Below, piece after piece: positions 44,302 through 51,823 of a DNA stretch of 64,000 bases. A program made the position numbers and the translations under genes. The notes beneath the pieces are model-generated. The model had not been told where the DNA came from, searched no databases, and was given only the letters and a program-made list of their open reading frames with translations. Numbering within the stretch: position 1 is the stretch's first letter; each line of letters starts with the position of its first letter. Source of the stretch: Herbinix sp. (GTDB taxonomy: Bacteria; Bacillota; Clostridia; Lachnospirales; Lachnospiraceae); the NCBI GenBank assembly GCA_029256105.1, contig JAQSYO010000005.1, positions 124,001-188,000 on the forward strand, written 5' to 3'.

Positions 44302-45217
44302 TGCTATTCCCTCCTATTAATTGAATAAAATAACTCTCCAGATTGATATCTTTCACAATAATTGAATTCAAACCAACGCCGCCGAGTACAGCCAGTTCAC
44401 TAATTTTTGATGGTTGATCTAGATATTCATAAATATGAATAGAATAATCCGGGGTTACCTTATAAGAGGTACATCCTAGTTTTGTTTCAAGGAGAGCAGT
44501 CATTGCTTCTACCTTGTCGACTTTAAGCTCTAAGTACTTATTACTTTCTTTCGATAAGTCCTCATGCGATATCTGTTTCACCATTTTACCGCCATCAATA
44601 AACCCATAGTAGGTTACCAGATTAGAAAGCTCAGATAAAATATGGCTTGAAATAAGAATGGTTATATTCTTTTCATGATTTAACTTTAATAACAGATTAC
44701 GTATCTCAACAATTCCGAACGGATCAAGTCCATTGATTGGCTCATCGAGTAATAATAAATCCGGCTTATTCATTAGAGCAAGTGCAAGCCCTAACCGTTG
44801 CTTCATACCAAGCGAGAAAGTTTTGTACTTTTTATTTCCTGCGCTAAGTAGCCCTACCTCTTTTAATGCTTCTACTACACAATGCTTCCCAGGAATTCCT
44901 CGTTGGATACGATAATATTCCAGATTTTGTGTAGCTGTCATATAGGAATAAAAGCTGGGAATTTCTATTATTGACCCAATTCTTTTTCTCCCTTTATTCA
45001 ATTCTTGTTCGGAAGTGGCGTCAAATAAAGATAGTGCTCCCTCTGTGGCAAAGGCTTGCCCGGTGATAAGTCTTAGTAATGTAGTCTTTCCTGCACCGTT
45101 CTTTCCAACAAGACCATAAATCTCACCCTGTTTCAATTCAAGATTGACATTGTTAACCACACTTACGTTATTGTATTTCTTTGTCAGATTTTTTGTTTTT
45201 AATATAACCTCACGCAC
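44294..45217 (-). CDS. ABC transporter ATPase, BcrA/lantibiotic-immunity type
   Basis: A 307-residue ATPase: Walker A GLVGKNGAGKTTLLRLITG, signature FSLGMKQRLGLALAL, Walker B LLLLDEPINGLDP and H-loop ITILISSHILSEL. The C-terminal 80 residues are the accessory domain usual in BcrA-like subunits. GTG start at 45217 follows AAAGGAGTAG on the minus strand. It heads the ABC-kinase operon; 203 nt of regulatory DNA separates it from the response regulator gene. Confidence 0.91.
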   Translation of the reverse strand: MREVILKTKNLTKKYNNVSVVNNVNLELKQGEIYGLVGKNGAGKTTLLRLITGQAFATEGALSLFDATSEQELNKGRKRIGSIIEIPSFYSYMTATQNLEYYRIQRGIPGKHCVVEALKEVGLLSAGNKKYKTFSLGMKQRLGLALALMNKPDLLLLDEPINGLDPFGIVEIRNLLLKLNHEKNITILISSHILSELSNLVTYYGFIDGGKMVKQISHEDLSKESNKYLELKVDKVEAMTALLETKLGCTSYKVTPDYSIHIYEYLDQPSKISELAVLGGVGLNSIIVKDINLESYFIQLIGGNSND

Positions 45218-45329
45218 CTTACTACTCCTTTCAAAACTTTGTAATACCTACAGTGAGTAGACTTAACATTGAAGCATGAACACCATAGGTTACTTTCTTG
45301 TTAACATTTATCAGTATAGTGAATTACTT

Positions 45330-45354
45330 TTAACAAGTACTTAATAAAGTTTAA
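45330..45354 (-). promoter_or_regulatory. phased TTAA direct repeats upstream of the ABC module
   Basis: TTAA occurs at 45330, 45341 and 45351, 10-11 nt apart, which is one helical turn and typical of binding by OmpR-family dimers. Minus-strand TATACT lies about 10 nt further down. The response regulator encoded just upstream is the obvious candidate. Confidence 0.4.
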
Positions 45355-45420
45355 AGAAAGTATTAAGATGGTAGTTTTATAACAGTAATTATTTTGGCTT
45401 AGCAGTCAATATGGTATGGG

Positions 45421-46110
45421 TTATACAGTATCTAATTTAAATCCAATTCCCCATACTGTTTTAATATAGGAATCATCATCTTGTTCTTTGATTTTCCTGC
45501 GTATATTACTCATATGGACATTAATGGTATTATCTTCTCCGTAATATCCTGTTTTCCAGATGTCTTGGTAGAGTTGATCTTTCGTAAAAACACGGTCAGG
45601 ATATTGAAGTAATAGATATAATATATCAAATTCGTATGCAGTGAGTGAAATTAAGTGATCTTTCACATATACTTCTCTAGAAGCAGGCTTTAATACTAAA
45701 TGTTTTAATACATAGTCATTTTCCACAGATACATTCGGTCTGGACAGCTTACTTCTTCGAAGGATTGCACTTACTCTAGCCAGTACCTCATCCCGTTCAA
45801 AAGGCTTTATCATATAATCATCAGCACCATTTTTTAAGGCATTCACTTTATCCTCTAAGGCACTTTTCGCCGAGATTACTATGATTGGAGTCTGAGAATT
45901 TTTCCTGATTTCGCCGATTAATTCCTCCCCGCTAATACCAGGAATCATTAAATCCAATAGGATTATGTCAAAGTTATTTATCGTTAACTGCAACTTTGCT
46001 TCTGTACCTGAAAAAGCAGCTACCACTTGATACTGATCCTTCTCAAGGTAACGGCTCAGAATTCTGTTAATATCTGCATCATCTTCCACAACTAATATTT
46101 TTGTTAGCAT
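45421..46110 (-). CDS. OmpR-family response regulator
   Basis: A 229-residue regulator. Receiver: VVEDDADIN acidic pair, phospho-Asp in IILLDLMIPG, VISAKS and MIKPFERDE (Lys). The C-terminal winged-helix domain ends with NTINVHMSNIRRKIKEQDDD and IKTVWGIGFKL. It is transcribed ahead of the ABC and kinase genes with a 203-nt gap that holds candidate binding sites, so it may regulate both itself and the transporter. Confidence 0.92.
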   Translation of the reverse strand: MLTKILVVEDDADINRILSRYLEKDQYQVVAAFSGTEAKLQLTINNFDIILLDLMIPGISGEELIGEIRKNSQTPIIVISAKSALEDKVNALKNGADDYMIKPFERDEVLARVSAILRRSKLSRPNVSVENDYVLKHLVLKPASREVYVKDHLISLTAYEFDILYLLLQYPDRVFTKDQLYQDIWKTGYYGEDNTINVHMSNIRRKIKEQDDDSYIKTVWGIGFKLDTV

Positions 46111-46190
46111 GAATGATCACTCCAATCAAAATATCCTTTAAAAGGATAGACGTATTTTCTAACGGGATTATAGCATACCATATAATGTAA

Positions 46191-46218
46191 AACAACCTAA
46201 TCGTGTGATTAGGTTGTT
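46191..46218 (-). terminator. terminator after the second degV
   Basis: A perfect 12-bp stem with 4-nt loop, AACAACCTAATC (46191-46202) with GATTAGGTTGTT (46207-46218). On the minus strand it continues TTTACATT, and it stands 64 nt after the degV stop. Confidence 0.72.
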
Positions 46219-46281
46219 CATGCGTTTATAATTTCTTATATATATACTTTTGTTCGATGATGTTACTTGAAGCTAGAAACG

Positions 46282-47151
46282 TTATCTTTCCGTCCCCATA
46301 AAGAACAATGCCACCGTACCAGGACCAGAATGTGCACCAATCGTTGGGCTGACATAGCTGATTAAGTAATCCTTAATTCCAAGGCGTTCTTTAATAAGAT
46401 CAGCTACGAATTCAGCATCCTCTAGACAATCCCCATGGCTGATAAATATAATATCATTCTTAACAGGATAATCTTTTATACGAATCTCCATTTGATCGAC
46501 CAAGGAGATCAAAGCCTTTTTTCTGCCTCTAACATTGTTAAGTGGAACAAGATGTCCTTCATTATCAACATGGAGAACCGGTTTAACGTTGATTAGGGTT
46601 CCAATAATCGCAGTGGCCTTCGATACTCGTCCACCACGGTGAAGGTGGTGCAAATCATCTACTGTAAACAAATGGCATAAATTCAATTTATTCTTTTCTA
46701 GCCAAGTTACAATCTCATCCAGAGACTTTCCACTTTCCTTTAATTGAACTGCCTTATGGACTAATAAACCTTCGCCAAGAGAAGCACAAAGAGAATCAAC
46801 TACCGTAATTTTTGCGTCAGGCTGTTCCTCGCATAATTCACGGGCTGTGGTTGCGGCTACCGAACAACTTCCACTGAGGGGGGATGAGAAGGCGATATGT
46901 AAAATATCATACCCTTGCTCTAATAATGCACTAAATTTTTGTCTTGCATTCTCAGGATTAACAGCCATGGTGTTAGGCATTGCACCTCCACGCATGATAC
47001 TGTAGAATTCCTTCGGTTCAAGATCAGTTGTATCTCCATAAATTGTTCCATTTAAGTTATAGTATAGTGGCAGAAGGGTAATGTTGTGCTGATTTAAATA
47101 ATCCTGTGGTAAATCACAGGTTGTATCCGTAGTGATGATAAACTTTTTCAT
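46282..47151 (-). CDS. DegV family fatty-acid-binding protein (second copy)
   Basis: A 289-residue paralogue of the protein at 4580. IITTDTTCDLPQDYL, IAFSSPLSGSCSVAATTA and DLHHLHRGGRVSKATAIIG are the family signatures; SPTIGAHSGPGTVALFF closes the lipid-binding pocket. It presumably carries a fatty acid to a FakA-type kinase. AAGGAATGG ribosome site on the minus strand. It is divergent from the SCIFF locus and shares its 233-nt upstream region. Confidence 0.9.
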   Translation of the reverse strand: MKKFIITTDTTCDLPQDYLNQHNITLLPLYYNLNGTIYGDTTDLEPKEFYSIMRGGAMPNTMAVNPENARQKFSALLEQGYDILHIAFSSPLSGSCSVAATTARELCEEQPDAKITVVDSLCASLGEGLLVHKAVQLKESGKSLDEIVTWLEKNKLNLCHLFTVDDLHHLHRGGRVSKATAIIGTLINVKPVLHVDNEGHLVPLNNVRGRKKALISLVDQMEIRIKDYPVKNDIIFISHGDCLEDAEFVADLIKERLGIKDYLISYVSPTIGAHSGPGTVALFFMGTER

Positions 47152-47340
47152 TGTACTTCACCATTCCTTTCTTATGCATAATCTTCTAAGCGAAGTTGTA
47201 TTATAAAATCAAGTAGTATTGATTACGATATCATAGATTATATCATACCGTACCTATCCGTTACAATACGCATTTCCATAAATATCAATTATTTCATAGA
47301 TATAGAATTGCAAAAAACTCTTTTCTTATGCATATACTTG

Positions 47341-47349
47341 TGATATAAT
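47341..47349 (+). promoter_or_regulatory. extended -10 promoter of scfA
   Basis: TGATATAAT at 47341-47349 is an extended -10 (TGnTATAAT) 36 nt before the scfA start; no good -35 is present at the right distance. Confidence 0.55.
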
Positions 47350-47384
47350 AGCAAAAAGTTAATAGATGCTAAGGAGGCAGTTAA

Positions 47385-47525
47385 ATGAAACATATTAAGA
47401 CCTTAAACACCAAAAACCTTAAGGATACCATGAAAAAAGGCGGATGTGGAGAATGTCAGACATCTTGTCAATCAGCTTGTAAGACATCCTGTACAGTTGG
47501 CAATCAAAGCTGTGAAAACAAATAG
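47385..47525 (+). CDS. scfA: SCIFF ranthipeptide precursor
   Basis: A 46-residue precursor: leader MKHIKTLNTKNLKDTMKKGG then a core with six Cys at residues 21, 24, 28, 32, 36 and 43 (GECQTSCQSACKTSC), i.e. six cysteines in about forty-five residues. Thr or Ser residues between them are thioether acceptors in characterised SCIFF maturation (Cys-Thr links in the Clostridium thermocellum system). AAGGAGGC precedes ATG by 6 nt. The radical-SAM maturase gene follows after two hairpins. The product is a ranthipeptide whose cellular role is still unsettled; population-level signalling has been proposed in clostridia. Confidence 0.95.
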   Translation: MKHIKTLNTKNLKDTMKKGGCGECQTSCQSACKTSCTVGNQSCENK

Positions 47526-47583
47526 ATTATAAGTACATAGAATACGTAATTGCTATACCAACTACATGGAATAAACGACAATG

Positions 47584-47621
47584 AGGGTGTCTTAAGAAGT
47601 TTTGCCTACTTGAGATGCCTT
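47584..47621 (+). other. hairpin 1 between scfA and scfB
   Basis: AGGGTGTCTTAAG (47584-47596) pairs with CTTGAGATGCCTT (47609-47621) through several G-U pairs. It may help protect or partly terminate the scfA transcript. Confidence 0.5.
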
Positions 47622-47632
47622 CCATTCATTGT

Positions 47633-47695
47633 GGGACTGCCTCAAAATATTTTTCGGCACAATTAACATTTCGGAAGATATTTTAAGACAGTCCC
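47633..47695 (+). terminator. hairpin 2 between scfA and scfB (possible attenuator)
   Basis: GGGACTGCCTCAAAATAT (47633-47650) pairs with ATATTTTAAGACAGTCCC (47678-47695), an 18-bp stem with two G-U pairs. No long U-run follows, so read-through into scfB is likely; precursor could thus be made in excess over maturase. Confidence 0.6.
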
Positions 47696-47740
47696 ATTCG
47701 TTGTGACGATACAATTGTCATATAATTAGGAGGAATAACC

Positions 47741-49168
47741 GTGGTTCACCAATATAAAAATAATGGATATAATATCGTACTGGATGTAAATAGCGGTATG
47801 GTCCATGTTGTAGATGATTTAGCATATGATATCATCGCAATGTACGAAAACAACAATCAGGGAAGTATCGTTTCCGCGATGGTTGAAAAATATACCCAGC
47901 CTCAATTTATGTCACTGGTAGCTTGTAAGGAATGTAAGAAAGAGAATTTTACCGATAACGTGGAATCTCTTGTAAGCCAAATCCTTGAGGTGATGGAGGA
48001 TATTGAACAGCTGAAGAAGGATGGCGCCCTTTTTACGAAGGATGTTTATGAAGATTATATCAAGGACTTTAAACAACGATCTACGGTTGTAAAAGCTCTT
48101 TGTTTACATATTGCACATGATTGTAACCTTGCCTGCAGATATTGCTTTGCAGAAGAAGGGGAATACAAAGGCCACCGTGAACTAATGAGTTACGAGGTCG
48201 GAAAGCAAGCCTTAGATTTTCTAATTGCCAGCTCTGGAAATAGACGAAATCTTGAAGTTGACTTTTTCGGTGGTGAGCCTTTGATGAACTTCCAAGTGGT
48301 TAAGGATTTGGTGAAGTATGGTAGGGAGCAGGAAGTACTCCATAATAAGAAGTTCCGTTTTACCCTAACAACGAATGGCGTATTACTTGATGATGAAGTT
48401 ATGGAATTTGCGAACCTTGAGATGAGCAATGTTGTCTTAAGTATAGATGGACGAAAAGAAGTAAATGATAAAATGCGCCCCAGCAGAAATGGAAAGGGAA
48501 GCTATGAATTGATTCTTCCTAAGTTCCAAAAACTGGCGGAAAGCAGAAACCAAAATAATTATTACGTAAGGGGAACCTTTACCCATAACAATCTTGATTT
48601 CTCAGAGGACGTATTACACCTTGCAGATCTCGGATTTAAACAGATCTCAGTGGAGCCGGTAGTGGCATTGCCAGAGGATTCCTATGCACTCACAGAGGAA
48701 GATCTGCCCATCCTCTTTGATGAGTATGACAAGTTAGCAAAGCTTATGTTGGAGCGTAAAATAGCAGGGGAAGACTTTAACTTCTTCCATTTTATGATTG
48801 ATATGACCGGTGGACCTTGCGTGGCCAAACGTTTGTCCGGTTGTGGTTCAGGTACGGAGTATCTGGCAGTAACACCTTGGGGTGATTTATATCCTTGCCA
48901 TCAGTTCGTTGGTATTGAAGAGTTCCTAATGGGCAATGTATTTGATGGTGTGACCAAAACGGAGATGCGGGAAGAGTTTAAGATGTGTAATGTATATTCA
49001 AAGGAAAAGTGCAAGAACTGTTTTGCTAAGTTTTATTGCAGTGGAGGCTGTGCAGCCAACTCCTTTAAATTCCATAATGACATCAATGATGCTTATGATA
49101 TCGGTTGTGAACTACAGAAAAAACGTGTGGAATGTGCCATTATGTTAAAGGCAGCCACGGAAGAATAG
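47741..49168 (+). CDS. scfB: SCIFF radical SAM maturase
   Basis: A 475-residue radical-SAM/SPASM enzyme that forms thioether links in the ScfA core. The N-terminal RiPP-recognition part (about residues 1-95) is followed by HDCNLACRYCFAEEG with the cluster Cys at 128, 132 and 135, and a C-terminal SPASM region with GPCVAKRLSGCGSG, GDLYPCHQF and CKNCFAKFYCSGGCAANSF supplying ligands for two auxiliary clusters. Start is GTG 47741 after AGGAGGAA. recJ begins 27 nt after its stop. Confidence 0.95.
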   Translation: MVHQYKNNGYNIVLDVNSGMVHVVDDLAYDIIAMYENNNQGSIVSAMVEKYTQPQFMSLVACKECKKENFTDNVESLVSQILEVMEDIEQLKKDGALFTKDVYEDYIKDFKQRSTVVKALCLHIAHDCNLACRYCFAEEGEYKGHRELMSYEVGKQALDFLIASSGNRRNLEVDFFGGEPLMNFQVVKDLVKYGREQEVLHNKKFRFTLTTNGVLLDDEVMEFANLEMSNVVLSIDGRKEVNDKMRPSRNGKGSYELILPKFQKLAESRNQNNYYVRGTFTHNNLDFSEDVLHLADLGFKQISVEPVVALPEDSYALTEEDLPILFDEYDKLAKLMLERKIAGEDFNFFHFMIDMTGGPCVAKRLSGCGSGTEYLAVTPWGDLYPCHQFVGIEEFLMGNVFDGVTKTEMREEFKMCNVYSKEKCKNCFAKFYCSGGCAANSFKFHNDINDAYDIGCELQKKRVECAIMLKAATEE

Positions 49169-49195
49169 GCTAGATCGTTTATGCGCGGAGGCAAC

Positions 49196-50953
49196 ATGGA
49201 GAATTGGGTTATTAAGAATAAAAAAGCAGATTTTAATCATATCATGCAGCAATGTAGCGTAAGTGAAGTAATCGCCCGTTGTCTCGTGAATAAGGGCTTA
49301 ACCACGCCGGACGAAATTAATGCTTTTTTACATCCAAGCATAGAGGATTTGTGCGATCCGCTTTTGATGAAGGATATGAAGACAGCCTGTGACATCCTAA
49401 TGGATAAAATACGATCAGGTAAAAAGATTCGAATCATCGGAGATTACGATGTGGACGGTGTTGTAGCTACGTATGTATTGTACCGCGCCTTGACGAGGCT
49501 TGGAGCAAAAGTAGATTATGAGATACCGGACCGAATTAAAGATGGCTACGGCATCAATATCAATATGGTAGAGGAAGCTCACTTGGATCAGGTGGATACC
49601 TTATTGACCTGTGATAACGGTATTGTAGCGATGGATCAGGTTATCCTTGCAAAGAGCTATCAGATGACGGTTATCATCACGGATCACCATAGCTTACTTG
49701 AGCTGGAGGATGGGGTAGTACAGGTGCCGCAGGCGGATGCTGTGATTAATCCCAAACAAACAGAATGCGGTTATCCGCATAAAGGGTTATGTGGTGCTGC
49801 CATTGCCTGGAAATTATGCTGTGCACTTATAAGCAATTATGATGTCTCAGAGAAGTTAGAATTGGAAGAAGAGCTTCTATCTTATGTTGCAATTGCTACC
49901 GTTTGTGATGTAATGGAATTAACCAACGAGAATCGAATTATCGTTAAGCATGGTTTAAACTTACTAAAAAGAACAAAGAATAAAGGTTTACTTGCTTTGA
50001 TGGATGTTAGCGGGGTAGACAAAGAACAACTTTCTGCATTCCATATGGGCTTTGTTATTGGTCCCTGCCTAAATGCCTCCGGGCGACTTGATTCTGCTAA
50101 GAAAGGTTTACAGCTACTGCTTGCTACCTCAGAAGCAGAAGCGGTTCAACTGGCAACAGAAGTTCGAGGCCTAAATGATCTTCGAAAAGAAATGACGGCT
50201 GAGAATGTCGAGAAAGCGATTCGAAAGATTGAAGAGAGCAATTTAAAATACGATAAAGTATTAGTGGTATATTTACCTGACTGCCACGAAAGTATCGCAG
50301 GCATCATTGCAGGTAGATTAAGAGAACGATTTAATAAACCAACACTGGTACTAACGAATGCAGAGAATTGCGTCAAAGGCTCCGGTAGATCCATTGAGCA
50401 GTATAATATGGTGGAGGAATTATCAAAGTGCAGAGATATCTTTCTAAAGATGGGCGGGCACCCTATGGCAGCAGGCCTCTCACTAATACCGGAGAATATC
50501 GAACCATTGCGTATATTTTTAAATGAAAATACGAACCTGACCGAAGAAATGCTTATCCCTAAGGTAGCCATTGATATTCACCTACCGTTTGGATATGTAT
50601 CAGAGGCTCTGATTAATGAGTTAAAGCAATTGGAGCCCTTTGGCAAAGGAAATGAGAAACCACTATTTGCAGAGAAGGATCTTAAGATTAAATCAGCTTT
50701 TATCATCGGTAAAAACGCCAGCGGAATTCGGCTGAGGGTTGTAAATCAATACGGCAAAGAGATGGAAGCTCTTTATTTTGGAGATGTAAAGGAATTTTTC
50801 ACTTATATCGGTAATACTTACGGTAAGGATGAGGCGGAAAAGTTAAAGACAGGAAGAGGCGTAACCGCTACATTATCAATTACATATTTTCCACGTATAA
50901 ATGAATATAACGGCTTTCGAAGCGTACAGCTGATGATACAAAATTACCGTTAA
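49196..50953 (+). CDS. recJ: single-stranded-DNA exonuclease RecJ
   Basis: A 585-residue 5'-3' exonuclease of the DHH family used in recombination and repair. DHH-motifs: IIGDYDVDGVVATY, LLTCDNGIVAMDQ, IITDHHSLLE and, in DHHA1, GSGRSIEQYNMVEEL with GGHPMAAGLSL; the C-terminal OB region ends the protein. ATG 49196 is taken because GCGGAGG precedes it; ATG 49181 lacks a site. Conserved neighbour of the SCIFF locus in many Clostridia. Confidence 0.92.
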   Translation: MENWVIKNKKADFNHIMQQCSVSEVIARCLVNKGLTTPDEINAFLHPSIEDLCDPLLMKDMKTACDILMDKIRSGKKIRIIGDYDVDGVVATYVLYRALTRLGAKVDYEIPDRIKDGYGININMVEEAHLDQVDTLLTCDNGIVAMDQVILAKSYQMTVIITDHHSLLELEDGVVQVPQADAVINPKQTECGYPHKGLCGAAIAWKLCCALISNYDVSEKLELEEELLSYVAIATVCDVMELTNENRIIVKHGLNLLKRTKNKGLLALMDVSGVDKEQLSAFHMGFVIGPCLNASGRLDSAKKGLQLLLATSEAEAVQLATEVRGLNDLRKEMTAENVEKAIRKIEESNLKYDKVLVVYLPDCHESIAGIIAGRLRERFNKPTLVLTNAENCVKGSGRSIEQYNMVEELSKCRDIFLKMGGHPMAAGLSLIPENIEPLRIFLNENTNLTEEMLIPKVAIDIHLPFGYVSEALINELKQLEPFGKGNEKPLFAEKDLKIKSAFIIGKNASGIRLRVVNQYGKEMEALYFGDVKEFFTYIGNTYGKDEAEKLKTGRGVTATLSITYFPRINEYNGFRSVQLMIQNYR

Positions 50954-51042
50954 ATAGGACCATGTTTCATTCGTTTGTCATTTTTGTGTAAAATATGCAG
51001 TAGTTTGGAGAAATATTCTTTACGAACTGTAAAGGATAGTGA

Positions 51043-51048
51043 TATAAT
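51043..51048 (+). promoter_or_regulatory. extended -10 box upstream of apt
   Basis: TGATATAAT (51040-51048) follows a small inverted repeat CTTTAC / GTAAAG at 51019-51035. It stands about 140 nt before apt. Confidence 0.45.
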
Positions 51049-51188
51049 TATCATCTATACAGAATATAACATTGTCATAAATGGTGATTAATCTTAATAA
51101 AACCGGTTAATATGTAGGTTTTCGCTAATAAAATGAATTGAAATAATAGGAAGGTTTGTAAAAAACCTGAGAAAGGCATGGTTATAAA

Positions 51189-51713
51189 ATGAAGAAATTA
51201 GAGGATTATGTAAGAAGTATACCGGATTTCCCGGAGCCTGGAATCATATTTCGCGATGTAACAAGCATATTGCAGGACAAGGACGGATTAAAGCTTGCAA
51301 TTGATCAAATGCAAGTACTTTTAGATGGCTTGGAGTTTGATATAATTGCTGGACCTGAATCAAGAGGTTTTATCTTCGGAGTTCCAATTGCATATAATTT
51401 AAACAAAGCATTTGTTCCTATTCGTAAAAAAGGTAAATTACCTTGTGAGACAATTTCCATGGATTATGACTTAGAGTATGGCAAGGCTACCGTTGAGATG
51501 CATAAAGATGCGATTAAACCGGGGCAGAAGGTAGTTATTATTGATGATCTGATTGCAACTGGTGGAACACTGGTAGCTATCATCAAGCTGATAGAGATGC
51601 TTGGCGGTGAAGTGTTAAAGATTGTTTCCTTAATGGAATTAAAGGGCTTAAATGGACGTGATAAGCTGGTTGGATATGATGTGGAAGCAGTCATCCAATA
51701 CGAAGGCAAATAA
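51189..51713 (+). CDS. apt: adenine phosphoribosyltransferase
   Basis: A 174-residue salvage enzyme making AMP from adenine and PRPP. The PRPP site KVVIIDDLIATGGTLVAI and the N-terminal IPDFPEPGIIFRDVTSIL are diagnostic; IAGPESRGFIFG and FVPIRKKGKLP complete the fold. ATG 51189 has AGAAAGG nearby. Positioned directly before relA, a common arrangement that ties purine salvage to (p)ppGpp metabolism. Confidence 0.95.
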   Translation: MKKLEDYVRSIPDFPEPGIIFRDVTSILQDKDGLKLAIDQMQVLLDGLEFDIIAGPESRGFIFGVPIAYNLNKAFVPIRKKGKLPCETISMDYDLEYGKATVEMHKDAIKPGQKVVIIDDLIATGGTLVAIIKLIEMLGGEVLKIVSLMELKGLNGRDKLVGYDVEAVIQYEGK

Positions 51714-51823
51714 TCTAAGTAGTCGATTAAGAATGAAATATAAACTGTAAGATAAATAAGTACTGTGGTTCATTATAATAGTTTTGACTTATATTTGACA
51801 TTGTGATGAAGGGTGGTGATAGC

